A DNA stretch of 64,000 nt from Paenibacillus hunanensis (GCF_014645615.1 NZ_BMMB01000004.1:1-64000); one strand, 5' to 3'; counted from the first letter of the stretch, positions 18,912 through 28,571 are shown. A program made the numbers and translations. Notes: a model not told the origin generated them from the sequence alone.

Positions 18912-19724
18912 ATGAGTAATAATGAAGCAATGATTATACAAGAGGTTCAGCAATTTCAGCAGTCATTTCCAGCTAGTGCTGAGCTGGACATTATCGCATT
19001 AACCGGCGCAGATGGCGCTTCTTACAGTAGAATGGATAATGAACAGGCATGGATGGCTACCATCTCTGTGACAGCATGGCATGTACAGGATCAGGCGGAC
19101 ATTCAACAGGGGGCATTCATTTTAGTGAATAAAGATGAAGAGAAGAAGCTAGAACAGCTATTCGACCCCATGGAAGCCAACCAGATCTGGAAAATGAAAG
19201 TTCGCCGCGATCAGAATCGCTTGCTGCTATTGAAGCTCGATCAGCTCATAGACTCGGCTCAGGAGCCCCAGCTTGCTACTATACTGAAGGAACAGACACG
19301 TGAGGTCACGATCGAGCATGAACGTCTCGGTACGTTCGTACTGGATCGAAGTCTGAATTCACTTCGTGGCAACATTGAATGGTTAGGCGAAACGATCAGA
19401 GTAAGCCTAGATAACGATGCAGATGCCCATCATCAATTAAATGTTCTTGCGCGTTTAATTGATGATGATGCAAAGTGGGATCGTCGTATTCGTGCTTTTG
19501 CTGCTGAAGAGCTGACCGAGCTGAAAAATGATAGCTGGCTGGAAGATGATGAAGAAGAATGGAGTGAAGCGAATTTTGCTAAACAATTAACGCTTCAAGC
19601 GATCACCTTTACAGAAGAGGATTTTACATTCTGGTTCGATGATGGCGATCTGTTCTGGGGGCACGCTATATATGTAAGCAATACGATAGAGGATGGACCA
19701 TATGATGCGAACATCGGTGGTTGA
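18912..19724 (+). CDS. DUF2262 domain protein
   Basis: A soluble acidic protein of 270 aa. The C-terminal domain (about 130-270) matches DUF2262 by the pattern ELKNDSWLEDDE followed by FWFDDGDLFWGHAIYV and a final Asp-Ala-x-Ile-Gly-Gly. The N-terminal 120 residues are a second alpha/beta region. Its role is unknown; such proteins are scattered in bacteria, often near toxin-immunity or stress genes, but nothing here supports that. It starts 31 bp after aroK behind GGAGGTG, so it may be co-transcribed with it. Confidence 0.8.
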   Translation: MSNNEAMIIQEVQQFQQSFPASAELDIIALTGADGASYSRMDNEQAWMATISVTAWHVQDQADIQQGAFILVNKDEEKKLEQLFDPMEANQIWKMKVRRDQNRLLLLKLDQLIDSAQEPQLATILKEQTREVTIEHERLGTFVLDRSLNSLRGNIEWLGETIRVSLDNDADAHHQLNVLARLIDDDAKWDRRIRAFAAEELTELKNDSWLEDDEEEWSEANFAKQLTLQAITFTEEDFTFWFDDGDLFWGHAIYVSNTIEDGPYDANIGG

Positions 19725-19845
19725 TTCGCAGACAGAAATGCTTTGAATGTATGATTAATTTCCTAATCGTGTTGTCTATTTTACCCTTGCATTGCCTACA
19801 ATATATTGACAAGTTCATAAGAACAAGCATGAAAAAAGGTGGGGG

Positions 19846-20151
19846 CTATTCGCCCTCCACCCAGTCAATCATACCGCCTTCCATGTTCAGGCAGTTGTCA
19901 TAGCCATGCTGGCTCAAGTATTCGCGTACACGCTCGCTACGGTAGCCGCTACGGCAGATGAGCACCGTTGGTGCGTCTGGATCAATTTCGTCCAAACGGC
20001 CTGGAATTTCACCCATTGGAATATGACGCGCGCCATCGATCATGCCTTGGACGACTTCCTCATGCTCGCGTACATCGATCAGCTGTAGCTTTTCGCCAGT
20101 GTTCATACGCTCACGTAGCTCATCTGTCGTAATCTGAGTTTGCTTGGACAT
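19846..20151 (-). CDS. Rhodanese-domain protein
   Basis: A single-domain rhodanese of 101 aa with active-site loop CRSGYRS (Cys66), the usual persulfide-carrying loop, and the family motifs LIDVRE and GARHIPMGEIP. It probably handles sulfane sulfur in the cytoplasm as a sulfur carrier or thiosulfate sulfurtransferase. The ATG at 20151 follows AGAGGG on the minus strand; an upstream ATG at 20169 has none. Alone on its strand, divergent from aroA. Confidence 0.9.
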   Translation of the reverse strand: MSKQTQITTDELRERMNTGEKLQLIDVREHEEVVQGMIDGARHIPMGEIPGRLDEIDPDAPTVLICRSGYRSERVREYLSQHGYDNCLNMEGGMIDWVEGE

Positions 20152-20252
20152 CGTTATCCCTCTATTCATTAAAATAGTTCACACATATGCCAATTTGTTA
20201 TACATTAGGCAATCTGTGTTCATCATACCAAACCCCGAAGGAGAATAAAACC

Positions 20253-21542
20253 ATGGATGTTATTGTTACCCCTACTCCAGAGCTGAAAGGAGAGATCGGA
20301 GCCCTTTCTTCCAAAAACTATACGACTCGTTATCTGCTCGTTGCTGCGCTCGCAGACGGAACGAGTACGATTCATTTTCCGGCACATAGTGAGGATAGTG
20401 ATGCGATGCGTCGCTGTATTCGTGATCTAGGAGCTGTACTTGAGGAAGATGATGAGAAGATCGTAATCAAAGGGTTTGGCAGCAAGCCTGTCGATGTGAA
20501 GGAGCTGAATGTAGGGAATGCAGGTGCTGTATTGCGTTTCTTAATGGCGATTGCAGCGCTGTGCCCAGAAGTGACCTTTGTGAATACATATCCAGATTCG
20601 CTGGGTAAACGTCCGCATGATGATCTGATCGAATCGCTCGGTCAGCTTGGTGTCGAGGTGGAGCATCAGCAAGGACGTCTGCCAATCACCATTCGTGGTG
20701 GCAAGCCAAAAGGTGGCAAAATTACCGTTTCGGGTAGCGTGAGCTCGCAGTATTTGAGCGCATTGCTGTTCCTGACTCCATTGCTGGAGGAAGACAGCGA
20801 AATTACAGTACTGCACGATCTGAAATCCAAAGTCGTGGTAGGTCAGACGCTGGAAGTGCTGGAGCAGGCGGGCATCGTAATCGAAGCGAGCGAAGACCTG
20901 ATGCATTACCGTGTGCCTGGACGTCAGCAGTATAAAGCACAGGAATACACTGTTCAAGGTGACTATCCGGGTTCAGCTGCTGTGCTGGCAGCTGCCGCGG
21001 TTACGGTATCCGATGTGACGATTCACCGATTGCCTGTTCAGAGTAAGCAGGGCGAGAAGGCAGTAGTCGATGTACTGCAAATGATGGACGTTCCGCTTAC
21101 ACACGAAAATGATATCGTGCATGTACAGGGCAATGGACGCCTCAAGGCAATAGAGTTTGACGGCGATGCGGCGACAGATGCCGTGCTGGCAATGGTCGCA
21201 GCAGCTGTATTTGCTGAAGGCACATCCCGTTTCTATAATGTAGAGAACCTTCGTTACAAGGAATGTGATCGGATTACGGACTACCTGAACGAGCTACGTA
21301 AAGCAGGCGCCAATGTAGAAGAGCGTCAGGCAGAGATTATCGTACACGGTCGTCCAGAAGGGGTAGAAGGCGGCGTAACGATTGATGCGCATTATGATCA
21401 CCGTGTAATTATGGCGCTGTCCATCGTCGGTCTGCGTGCTAAGGCACCGATTCGTATCCAGGACGCGCATCATGTTGCCAAATCGTATCCGCAATACTTT
21501 GATCATATCCGTTCGCTTGGCGCTAAGGTAGAATGGGTATAA
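20253..21542 (+). CDS. aroA: 3-phosphoshikimate 1-carboxyvinyltransferase (EPSP synthase)
   Basis: Joins shikimate 3-phosphate and phosphoenolpyruvate in the chorismate pathway. The 429 aa form two similar lobes. Motifs: NAGAVLRFLMA near residue 90, RPHDDLIESLGQLG, SGSVSSQYLSALL, and LRYKECDR near residue 335; HYDHRVIMALS is the C-terminal signature. The ATG at 20253 follows GAAGGAG. The frame extends 22 codons upstream without a binding site. The CoA-binding protein gene follows after 80 bp and may be in the same transcript. Confidence 0.95.
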   Translation: MDVIVTPTPELKGEIGALSSKNYTTRYLLVAALADGTSTIHFPAHSEDSDAMRRCIRDLGAVLEEDDEKIVIKGFGSKPVDVKELNVGNAGAVLRFLMAIAALCPEVTFVNTYPDSLGKRPHDDLIESLGQLGVEVEHQQGRLPITIRGGKPKGGKITVSGSVSSQYLSALLFLTPLLEEDSEITVLHDLKSKVVVGQTLEVLEQAGIVIEASEDLMHYRVPGRQQYKAQEYTVQGDYPGSAAVLAAAAVTVSDVTIHRLPVQSKQGEKAVVDVLQMMDVPLTHENDIVHVQGNGRLKAIEFDGDAATDAVLAMVAAAVFAEGTSRFYNVENLRYKECDRITDYLNELRKAGANVEERQAEIIVHGRPEGVEGGVTIDAHYDHRVIMALSIVGLRAKAPIRIQDAHHVAKSYPQYFDHIRSLGAKVEWV

Positions 21543-21622
21543 GAGCATAGTACACTTCGCTGGCATGAACAGCTGTATGCGAAGCATGATAATGCTCTAA
21601 GATGATAAAGGAGGCATCAGCA

Positions 21623-22054
21623 ATGGCTTTTGAAAATCCTTCACGGGAAGAAATTAAGACCATTCTGGAGCAAACCGGTAATATTGCGGTGGTCGGACTA
21701 TCGGACAAAACGGATCGTACCTCTTATATGGTGGCAGCGGCGATGCAGGATCGTGGATATCGTATCATTCCAGTGAATCCGATGGCAGCAGGTGCAACGA
21801 TTCTGGGTGAGACCTGTTATGCTTCACTCGCCGATGTGCCTGATCCGATCGATATGGTCAATGTGTTCCGTCGTAGCGAGTACTGCACCGAGGTTGCTCA
21901 TGAGGCGGTACAGGCAGGTGCTCGTATCCTATGGATGCAGCTGGGTGTCGTAAATATGGAAGCAGCGGCAATTGCAGCCGATGCTGGACTTACCGTTATT
22001 ATGGATCGCTGTATTAAAGTAGAAGATGCCATCGTACGACCTGTACGTAGCTAA
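21623..22054 (+). CDS. CoA-binding protein (YccU-like)
   Basis: A protein of 143 aa with a Rossmann-type CoA-binding domain like that of succinyl-CoA synthetase alpha: IAVVGLSDKTDRTSYMVA is the nucleotide loop, then YRIIPVNP, GETCYASLADVP, and a late WMQLGV and IMDRCIKVE (a conserved cysteine). It is cytoplasmic; its role is unproven though the family is widespread. The ATG at 21623 follows AAAGGAGG. A TCAGAT tandem array begins 40 bp after the stop. Confidence 0.9.
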   Translation: MAFENPSREEIKTILEQTGNIAVVGLSDKTDRTSYMVAAAMQDRGYRIIPVNPMAAGATILGETCYASLADVPDPIDMVNVFRRSEYCTEVAHEAVQAGARILWMQLGVVNMEAAAIAADAGLTVIMDRCIKVEDAIVRPVRS

Positions 22055-22094
22055 AATAAGGCTGTACAGGGCAATAGAATCCCGTTACACTTGC

Positions 22095-22164
22095 TCAGAT
22101 TCAGATTCAGATTCAGATTCAGATTCAGATTCAGATTCAGATTCAGATTCAGATTCAGATTCAG
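22095..22164 (+). repeat. Hexamer tandem array (TCAGAT)x11.7
   Basis: 70 bp of perfect TCAGAT units. It lies 40 bp after the CoA-binding gene stop and 76 bp before a terminator. Artificial open frames (Ser-Glu repeats) across it are not genes. Confidence 0.95.
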
Positions 22165-22239
22165 GTGCGAACGAGGAACAACATCGACTCTCAAAGTGGA
22201 TATAGTATTCGGAATAAATAGAGAATTTGAGTGGTTTAG

Positions 22240-22284
22240 CTGCTCCAGTAATCGCAATGAGGTTACTGGAGCAGTTTTTATTTT
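22240..22284 (+). terminator. Terminator upstream of the PTS operon
   Basis: A perfect 12-bp stem CTGCTCCAGTAA / TTACTGGAGCAG followed by TTTTTATTTT. It separates the aroA-side transcript from the PTS genes. Confidence 0.92.
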
Positions 22285-22292
22285 CAATGAGC

Positions 22293-22306
22293 GGCAAGCG
22301 CTTGCA
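22293..22306 (+). promoter_or_regulatory. cre-like site (CcpA operator candidate)
   Basis: GGCAAGCGCTTGCA matches the cre consensus TGNAANCGNWNNCA at all positions but the first. It lies about 45 bp upstream of a TATAAT (22350-22355) that could be the -10 of the PTS operon. The matching regulator gene, ccpA, is 5 kb downstream. Confidence 0.6.
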
Positions 22307-22423
22307 TGCTTGTACATAACGCTTGGAAAGAGCTTGTTCAGACATCCTCTATAATCGTAGCAAAGTGCTTTGACAAAAGATGGCTGACAGCGTACCATCA
22401 GGTATAGGAAGGGGGAAGGCGCG

Positions 22424-24304
22424 TTGAATTGGCTAGGTTCCCTGCAACAGTTCGGTAGAGCCATTATGCTTCCTACAATGGTGCTTCCGGCTGCAGCCAT
22501 ACTGCTTAGCGTTGGCGGCTTACCCTGGGGGACATGGGGCTTGCCCATGGTTTCGGAGGTCGCTACGATTGCAGGACAAAGTATATTTCACTATTTACCC
22601 TTTATATTTGCGATCGGTGTAGCGCTTGGCCTTGCCAATCAGGAAGGACCCGCTGGACTCGCTGCATTTGCGGGTATGGCTTTATATGATTATGTGGTCA
22701 AGCATTTTAGCGATGCTTTACTACAGCCATCCACACTGATTGGGATTATCATCGGTGTGATTGCCGGAGCGGCATATCGTAGATTCAAAAATGTCCGTTT
22801 GCCCGAAGCGATTCAGTTTTTTGGCGGTTCAAGGTTCGTGTTATTGTTCATGGGCCTATTTTCGTCCGTTTTTGCGTGTCTGATGCTGTGGCTCGCTCCG
22901 ATTCTACAGGAGCTGCTCAATGGATTAACCTGGGTGCTGTCCACGATGGGCGGCTTTGGTTTGTTTCTATACGGGGCATTGTACCGAATATTGTCTGCAT
23001 TTGGCTTACATCATTTGCTTAACAATATCGTCTGGTTCCAGATTGGATCGTTTGAGGCGCACGGAGATATTGTACAGGGCGATTTGCCGCGCTTTTTCAG
23101 CGGAGATCCGACAGCAGGCATTTATATGGCAGGCTTGTATCCAGTCATGATGTTTGCGCTGCCTGCGGCTGCACTGGCGATTATTCAAGAGGCGAGGGAA
23201 GACCTGAAGCCCAAAGTCCGCAAAACCTTTATGCGGGCGGCGCTGGTCTGCTTTTTAACCGGTGTATCAGAGCAGATTGAGTTTGCCTTTTTATTTGCAT
23301 CACCGGGACTGTTCATTTTGCATATTATTTTGTCCGGTCTGGCGATGTGGATCACGTATGCACTCGATATTCATCATGGCTTTTCGTACTCTGCGGGTGT
23401 GATCGATTACGTACTCAACTATCATTTATCAACAAATGCCTGGTTGCTTATTCCAATTGGGCTCGTTTATGCCGTTATTTATTATAATGTGTTTCGCTAC
23501 GCGATTCGCACCTTCCGTATTCCGACACCTGGTCGGGAGGAAGCGTCGACACTTGGAGACTGGGTGGGTAATATTCCGTATCAGGCTCCACTCATTTTGC
23601 AGGCGCTTGGTGGTAAGGAGAATGTGGTACAGGTAGAAGCATGCATTACACGTCTTCGTTTGACGGTGGTGAATGACCGTCTGCTGGATGGTAAAGCATT
23701 GAAGGAGCTAGGCTCTGCGGGGCTGATCAAGCTCGGTGGAGGGAATGTGCAGATCGTGTTTGGCACCTATTCGGAGCTGATTCGCGAGGAGATTCGCAAG
23801 CTGATGGATCGCGATCTGTCGCATGTGAAGTTCTGTGCGCCGGTACAAGGGAAAATGATTCCATTGTCCGAGGTGCCAGATCAGATTTTCGCAGGCAAGC
23901 TGGTTGGTGAAGGAGTAGCCTTTGTACCGGACAGTGGCGAGCTGGTATCGCCTGTCGCAGGTACGATTATCCACCTGTATCCAACGATGCACGCACTCGG
24001 TATACGAACAGTGGATGGATTGGAGATTTTGCTGCATATCGGCATTGATACATCTCAGCAAAAGGGCTGTTTTGAAGCACATGTAGCTGCTGGTGATGTA
24101 GTGGAAGCCGGGCAGCTGTTGATCAAGTTCGACCTGGATACTTTGCAAAAAAACGCACCGTCACTTGCGACACCAATGGTTATTACCAATCCAGACCGTG
24201 TGAAGTCATGGAGCTATGCTCCCTTTAAACAGGTGAAAAAGGGGCAAGGAACGGTAATGTCGGTGGTTATGTATGACAAGAACGGTGGGGAGGAAAAAGC
24301 ATGA
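22424..24304 (+). CDS. PTS permease EIICBA, GlcNAc/glucose type
   Basis: A membrane permease of 626 aa that imports and phosphorylates a sugar. EIIC (1-370) has about ten hydrophobic segments and the FGLHHLLNN motif. EIIB (390-465) has the phosphorylated cysteine Cys407 in EACITRLRL; EIIA (480-626) has the active His538 in LLHIGIDT. HGDIVQGDLPRFFSGD and the TPGRE linker resemble NagE more than PtsG, so N-acetylglucosamine is the better guess. The start is TTG at 22424 behind GGAAGGGGGAAGG. It overlaps ptsI by 4 bp. A cre-like site upstream suggests CcpA control. Confidence 0.9.
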   Translation: MNWLGSLQQFGRAIMLPTMVLPAAAILLSVGGLPWGTWGLPMVSEVATIAGQSIFHYLPFIFAIGVALGLANQEGPAGLAAFAGMALYDYVVKHFSDALLQPSTLIGIIIGVIAGAAYRRFKNVRLPEAIQFFGGSRFVLLFMGLFSSVFACLMLWLAPILQELLNGLTWVLSTMGGFGLFLYGALYRILSAFGLHHLLNNIVWFQIGSFEAHGDIVQGDLPRFFSGDPTAGIYMAGLYPVMMFALPAAALAIIQEAREDLKPKVRKTFMRAALVCFLTGVSEQIEFAFLFASPGLFILHIILSGLAMWITYALDIHHGFSYSAGVIDYVLNYHLSTNAWLLIPIGLVYAVIYYNVFRYAIRTFRIPTPGREEASTLGDWVGNIPYQAPLILQALGGKENVVQVEACITRLRLTVVNDRLLDGKALKELGSAGLIKLGGGNVQIVFGTYSELIREEIRKLMDRDLSHVKFCAPVQGKMIPLSEVPDQIFAGKLVGEGVAFVPDSGELVSPVAGTIIHLYPTMHALGIRTVDGLEILLHIGIDTSQQKGCFEAHVAAGDVVEAGQLLIKFDLDTLQKNAPSLATPMVITNPDRVKSWSYAPFKQVKKGQGTVMSVVMYDKNGGEEKA

Positions 24305-26079
24305 TTCAAGGAGTTGCGGCTGCTGCTGGAGTAGCCATTGGCAAGGCATTTGTGCTGCCAACATGGGAATGGGATGTACCGGATCAGAAGCTGGATGCGG
24401 TCGATCTGACCCGTGAATTTGAACGCTTGTACGAGGGTATTCGCACGTCCAAGCATGAGATTGAATCGATGAAAACGGAGTTTTCGGAAATTGCGGGGCC
24501 GGAGGAATCCAGCATCTTTGATGCGCATATCGCCATTTTGGAAGACCCTGAATTTATGAATGAGATTCGTGGAATTATTGAACGTCAGTACAAGGCAGCC
24601 GAGGTGGCGGTGCAGGAAGCAACCGATCACTTTGTTACGATGTTTGATTTGCTGGATGATGAGTATATGAAGGAGCGCGCTGCCGATATTAAGGATGTGG
24701 GCAATCGTCTGCTCAAGCACTTGCTTGGTGCGCCTGAAGTCAAGCTGCCTAGCGATAATGAGCCGTATGTGCTCGTAGCGAAGGAGCTTCCGCCTTCTCA
24801 GCTGGTGCATTTGAATCCACAGCATGTACTTGGCATCATTACATTGATGGGTGGAAAAACTTCGCATTCCGCTATTATGGCGCGTGCGCTCGGTATTCCG
24901 CTCGTATCCGGTCTGGAAGTCGAGCTGGATACACTCGTCCAAACAGGAGAAACCGTAGTCGTTGATGGCGATAACGGGCTGATTTATGTGAGCCCTGATC
25001 GAGATACCGTATCACATTACCGTAAGCTGCGTACGGAGCAGCAGCAGCGCAAGCAACAGCTGGAACTGCTGAGTAAGGTCGATTCGGTTACACGCGATGG
25101 TGTGCGTGTACGATTGTCCGCTAATATCAGCTCGGTGAAAGAGCTGGAAATCGCGCTCAAAAATGGTGCCGAGGGTGTAGGCTTATTCCGTACCGAATTC
25201 ATGTACATGGATCGTCATGCACTGCCAACCGAGCAGGAGCAATTGGATATTTATCGTCTTGTCGCGGAAAAGGCAGGCGGCGAGTCGGTCGTTATTCGCA
25301 CACTCGATATTGGTGGCGATAAGGAGCTGGACTATTTTGAATTGCCGGAGGAAGAAAATCCATTCCTCGGCTACCGTGCAATTCGCATCTGTCTCGACCA
25401 TCGCGATATGTTCAAAACACAGCTACGCGCGATCCTGCGTGCTAGTGCTCATGGCAAAGTGAAGATTATGTATCCCATGATCTCATCGCTGGAGGAGCTA
25501 CGTGCCGCTGGCGATGTATTGGATGAAGCCAAGCGCGAGCTGGATAGAGAAGGCATTGCATACGATCGCAGTATCGAGGTTGGCATTATGATCGAGGTGC
25601 CTGCTGCGGTAGCGATTGCTGATCTACTGGCAGGTGAATGCGACTTCTTCAGTATTGGCAGCAATGATCTCGTCCAATATGTGCTCGCAGTTGACCGGAT
25701 GAATGAGCATATTGCTCATATGTACAATCCGTATCATCCTGCTGTACTGCGTATGCTACGTGCCACGATCAATGCAGCCCATGATGCAGGCATTCCAGTT
25801 AGCGTCTGTGGCGAAATGGCAGGTGACGAGCGTTCCTTGCCGTTCTGGTTACATCTCGGCGTGCATCGTCTGAGTATGTCGCCACAATCGCTCTTACGTA
25901 TTAAGCAGTCGGTGCTGCATACTACTGCGCGCGATGCTGCTGCTATGGCAGCCGATTGGATGAAGCTTCGTACATCCAACGAGATTGAGCGAGAGCTGGA
26001 CATTTATATTAAGGCATTCCATGCGCTCGTGAACCAGGATCAGAAGCTAGCTTCCCTGGCGTCGAGTAAAGCGAATTAA
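24301..26079 (+). CDS. ptsI: PTS enzyme I (phosphoenolpyruvate-protein phosphotransferase)
   Basis: Transfers phosphate from PEP to HPr, the first step of PTS transport. Its 592 aa are slightly longer than usual. The phosphorylated His189 lies in GGKTSHSAIMARALGIP; the PEP-binding barrel has LFRTEFMYMDR, the IMIEVP segment and SIGSNDLVQYVLAVDR, and the catalytic cysteine is in VSVCGEMAGD. The start ATG overlaps the permease stop (ATGA), so the two are translationally coupled. The usual partner ptsH is not adjacent and not in this window. A terminator follows at 26141. Confidence 0.95.
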   Translation: MIQGVAAAAGVAIGKAFVLPTWEWDVPDQKLDAVDLTREFERLYEGIRTSKHEIESMKTEFSEIAGPEESSIFDAHIAILEDPEFMNEIRGIIERQYKAAEVAVQEATDHFVTMFDLLDDEYMKERAADIKDVGNRLLKHLLGAPEVKLPSDNEPYVLVAKELPPSQLVHLNPQHVLGIITLMGGKTSHSAIMARALGIPLVSGLEVELDTLVQTGETVVVDGDNGLIYVSPDRDTVSHYRKLRTEQQQRKQQLELLSKVDSVTRDGVRVRLSANISSVKELEIALKNGAEGVGLFRTEFMYMDRHALPTEQEQLDIYRLVAEKAGGESVVIRTLDIGGDKELDYFELPEEENPFLGYRAIRICLDHRDMFKTQLRAILRASAHGKVKIMYPMISSLEELRAAGDVLDEAKRELDREGIAYDRSIEVGIMIEVPAAVAIADLLAGECDFFSIGSNDLVQYVLAVDRMNEHIAHMYNPYHPAVLRMLRATINAAHDAGIPVSVCGEMAGDERSLPFWLHLGVHRLSMSPQSLLRIKQSVLHTTARDAAAMAADWMKLRTSNEIERELDIYIKAFHALVNQDQKLASLASSKAN

Positions 26080-26140
26080 ACGAACGAGACAATTAAAATT
26101 GAAAGAATTGAATAAAATGGAATGCGATGAATAAAATAAC

Positions 26141-26173
26141 AAAAAGGCTTTCTCTCACGAGAAAGCCTTTTTT
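26141..26173. terminator. Bidirectional terminator
   Basis: AAAAAGGCTTTCTC / GAGAAAGCCTTTTTT, a near-perfect 14-bp stem with T-runs on both strands. It serves ptsI (+) and the PfpI gene (-). Confidence 0.95.
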
Positions 26174-26208
26174 GCTTCTAAATAGATCAACTGTATCATG
26201 AATACCAT

Positions 26209-26736
26209 TTAAGCCTTATCAGCCAGCGCATCACAAAATGCCAGTCCATACGGCGGCAAATCTGGCGGGCGGCGAGCCGATACGATGTGTCCATCAACAA
26301 CAACGGCTTCATCCTTCCAGATCGCACCTGCATTTTCCATATCATCACGAATACCCGGTGTAGACGTAACCGTCACTCCATCCAGAATCTTAGCAGAAAT
26401 GAGCACCCAGCCAGCATGGCAGATCTGACCGATCGGCTTGCGTGCTTCATGCATTTCGCGTACCAGCTCCAATACCTTTGGATAGCGGCGCAGCTTATCT
26501 GGCGCCCAGCCACCGGGAACAAGAATCCCATCATAATCGCTACTGCTCAGCTCATCAAAGCTGTATTCTGCTTGAGCAGGTACGCCATATTTACCGATAT
26601 ACGTTTTTCCTTTGTCGGCGCCAGCCAGATGCACCTCGGCACCTTCCTCACGTACACGATACACGGGATACCATAGCTCCAGATCCTCGAATTCTTCATC
26701 AACCAGCGCAATAACCTTTTTACCAGCTAATCTCAT
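26209..26736 (-). CDS. DJ-1/PfpI family protein
   Basis: A cytoplasmic protein of 175 aa of the class I glutamine-amidotransferase-like fold. Nucleophile Cys106 and His107 sit in GQICHAGW, with a conserved acidic residue (Glu15, EEFED) near the start, and YDGILVPGG precedes them. Family members are described as proteases, deglycases or general stress proteins (YfkM-like in Bacillus); the activity here is not determined. The ATG follows AGGAGG on the minus strand. Monocistronic. Confidence 0.9.
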   Translation of the reverse strand: MRLAGKKVIALVDEEFEDLELWYPVYRVREEGAEVHLAGADKGKTYIGKYGVPAQAEYSFDELSSSDYDGILVPGGWAPDKLRRYPKVLELVREMHEARKPIGQICHAGWVLISAKILDGVTVTSTPGIRDDMENAGAIWKDEAVVVDGHIVSARRPPDLPPYGLAFCDALADKA

Positions 26737-27034
26737 TCTATTTTCCTCCTATTCTATCGTTCTACATCAAAAGCATGCTTCTCATCTATTGTAACAATAA
26801 CCGCGTTACGGAGCCATCTGCACAGCAAATGAAGCAAAAAAGCCGCATTATTAGTGGATTTGTGAAATGGAAATGATAACTACCATGAAAGTTACATTAT
26901 GCAGGAAGGGCTAAAAAAGCGTTAACATTGACAAAAAAATAGATTTTTCAGCCCTTTTTTGATAAGATACTTATGATAGTTGATTATGAAAACGTTCTTA
27001 CATTACAATATAACAAAAAAGGGATGTGTGGGTA
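26737..27034. other. Divergent promoter region
   Basis: About 300 bp between the PfpI gene and ytxJ. It is AT-rich, with a TTGACA at about 26929 and a GATAAGAT-type -10 further down, but the spacing is not standard. No operator was recognised. Confidence 0.35.
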
Positions 27035-27376
27035 ATGGCAAACGTAACGGAATTGACAACGATCGACCAGCTAAATGAGGCTATTGATCATACCGCACAG
27101 AAGCCGCTTCTCGTTTTTAAACACAGTACGCGTTGTCCAATCAGTGCAGGAGCGTACCAACAATTTCAGTCTTATCTGGGCAGTGAGCCTAATGAAGATG
27201 TCGATTATAGTCTGATTTATGTCGTGGAAAATCGTGATGTTTCGCTTGCTGCTGCGGATGCGCTGGATGTACAGCATCAGTCACCACAGGTGCTTTTGAT
27301 CAAGGACGGCAAGTCGGTATGGGATACATCTCATTCCAACATCACAGCTAACGCATTGCGTGAAGCGCTCTCTTGA
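27035..27376 (+). CDS. ytxJ: Monothiol bacilliredoxin, YtxJ family
   Basis: A thioredoxin-fold protein of 113 aa with a single active cysteine, Cys34, in the motif STRCPIS, typical of YtxJ (BrxC). In bacilli it reverses bacillithiol mixed disulfides on proteins. The cis-proline region HQSPQVLLI is present. The ATG at 27035 follows GGGATGTG; an ATG at 27026 gives three more residues and is less likely. It lies directly upstream of ccpA, as ytxJ does near ccpA in other Bacillales. Confidence 0.92.
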   Translation: MANVTELTTIDQLNEAIDHTAQKPLLVFKHSTRCPISAGAYQQFQSYLGSEPNEDVDYSLIYVVENRDVSLAAADALDVQHQSPQVLLIKDGKSVWDTSHSNITANALREALS

Positions 27377-27492
27377 AGAATTGTTAACATGATTGCATCA
27401 ACCTGCAATTTATCGTATTATGAATGTAAATGAAAAATTAAGAAAATCGTTGAAAACAAGACGAAAATTTACCTGTAATGGAGAGAATGAAC

Positions 27493-28497
27493 GTGACAGT
27501 AACTATTTACGATGTAGCACGCGAAGCCGGCGTCTCTATGGCTACCGTATCTCGTGTAGTCAACAACAATCCGAACGTCAAACCGCAAACCCGTAAAAAG
27601 GTGTACGAAGCGATCGAGCGTCTGGGCTATCGTCCAAATGCCGTTGCACGTGGTCTGGCAAGCAAAAAGACAACGACCGTAGGTGTCGTTATTCCTGATA
27701 TCTCGAACTCTATCTTCGCCGAAATCGCGCGCGGGATCGAGGATATCGCCAATATGTATCATTACAACATCATTCTGTGTAATGCCGATAAGAAAAAAGA
27801 AAAAGAAATTCGCGTTGTGAATACGCTGCTGGAAAAGCAGGTAGACGGTCTATTGTTCATGGGTGGTACCGTAACCGAGGATCATCTGCAAGCGTTTCAA
27901 ACGGCAGCAGTGCCAATCGTGCTCTGTGCAACACGCGATGAAGAGGGAATCATTCCTTCCGTGGATATCGATCATGAGCAGGCGGCATTTGATGCTGTAA
28001 ACACATTGATCCGTCATGGTCACCGTGAGATTGCTATGATCAGTGGTACACTGCAAGATCCTGCGAATGGCTACGCTCGTTTCCAGGGCTACAAGAAAGC
28101 GCTTGAAGCTGCTAATATCGAGTACAAAGAAGATTGGGTGCGTATCGGTAACTACCGTTATGAATCTGGTGTGGAAGCGATGAAATACTTCATCGGTCTG
28201 AAAAAGCGTCCAACAGCGATTTTCGCTGCAACAGATGAAATGGCGATTGGTGCGATTCATAGCATTCAGGATGAAGGCTTGAAAGTTCCAGATGACTTCT
28301 CTGTGATCTCTGTGGATAATATCCGCCTTGCTTCGATGGTTCGTCCGCAGCTGACAACTGTAGCTCAACCGATGTACGATCTGGGTGCAGTAGCAATGCG
28401 TCTGCTGACCAAGCTGATGAAAAAGGAAAACGTGGACAACTCACGCGTTATTTTGCCGCATGAAACAATCCTGCGTCTGTCTGTCAATCAGCGTTAA
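27493..28497 (+). CDS. ccpA: Catabolite control protein A
   Basis: A LacI-family repressor/activator of 334 aa that binds cre sites when complexed with HPr-Ser46-P or Crh-P. The helix-turn-helix is in residues 3-25 ([20 protein letters not shown]), the hinge helix in [12 protein letters not shown], and the effector domain follows. The match to Bacillus CcpA is close throughout, including [30 protein letters not shown] and [18 protein letters not shown]. The GTG at 27493 is chosen because GGAGAG lies seven bases upstream; the ATG at 27487 abuts that site. Two terminators follow. Confidence 0.95.
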   Translation: MTVTIYDVAREAGVSMATVSRVVNNNPNVKPQTRKKVYEAIERLGYRPNAVARGLASKKTTTVGVVIPDISNSIFAEIARGIEDIANMYHYNIILCNADKKKEKEIRVVNTLLEKQVDGLLFMGGTVTEDHLQAFQTAAVPIVLCATRDEEGIIPSVDIDHEQAAFDAVNTLIRHGHREIAMISGTLQDPANGYARFQGYKKALEAANIEYKEDWVRIGNYRYESGVEAMKYFIGLKKRPTAIFAATDEMAIGAIHSIQDEGLKVPDDFSVISVDNIRLASMVRPQLTTVAQPMYDLGAVAMRLLTKLMKKENVDNSRVILPHETILRLSVNQR

Positions 28498-28533
28498 TGC
28501 ATAACGAATAGACAATACGATAGTTGTCTGTAG

Positions 28534-28571
28534 TAGCCTGCCTGTGGAGAAGCATCTCTGCAAGCAGGCTA
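28534..28571 (+). terminator. Terminator of ccpA
   Basis: TAGCCTGC / GCAGGCTA stem with an inner GAGA...TCTC pairing, then a short T-rich tail. Confidence 0.7.

Noticed and set aside
22085..22345. Open frames with Ser-Glu or Phe-Arg repeats
   Set aside because: They are translations of the TCAGAT array on both strands.
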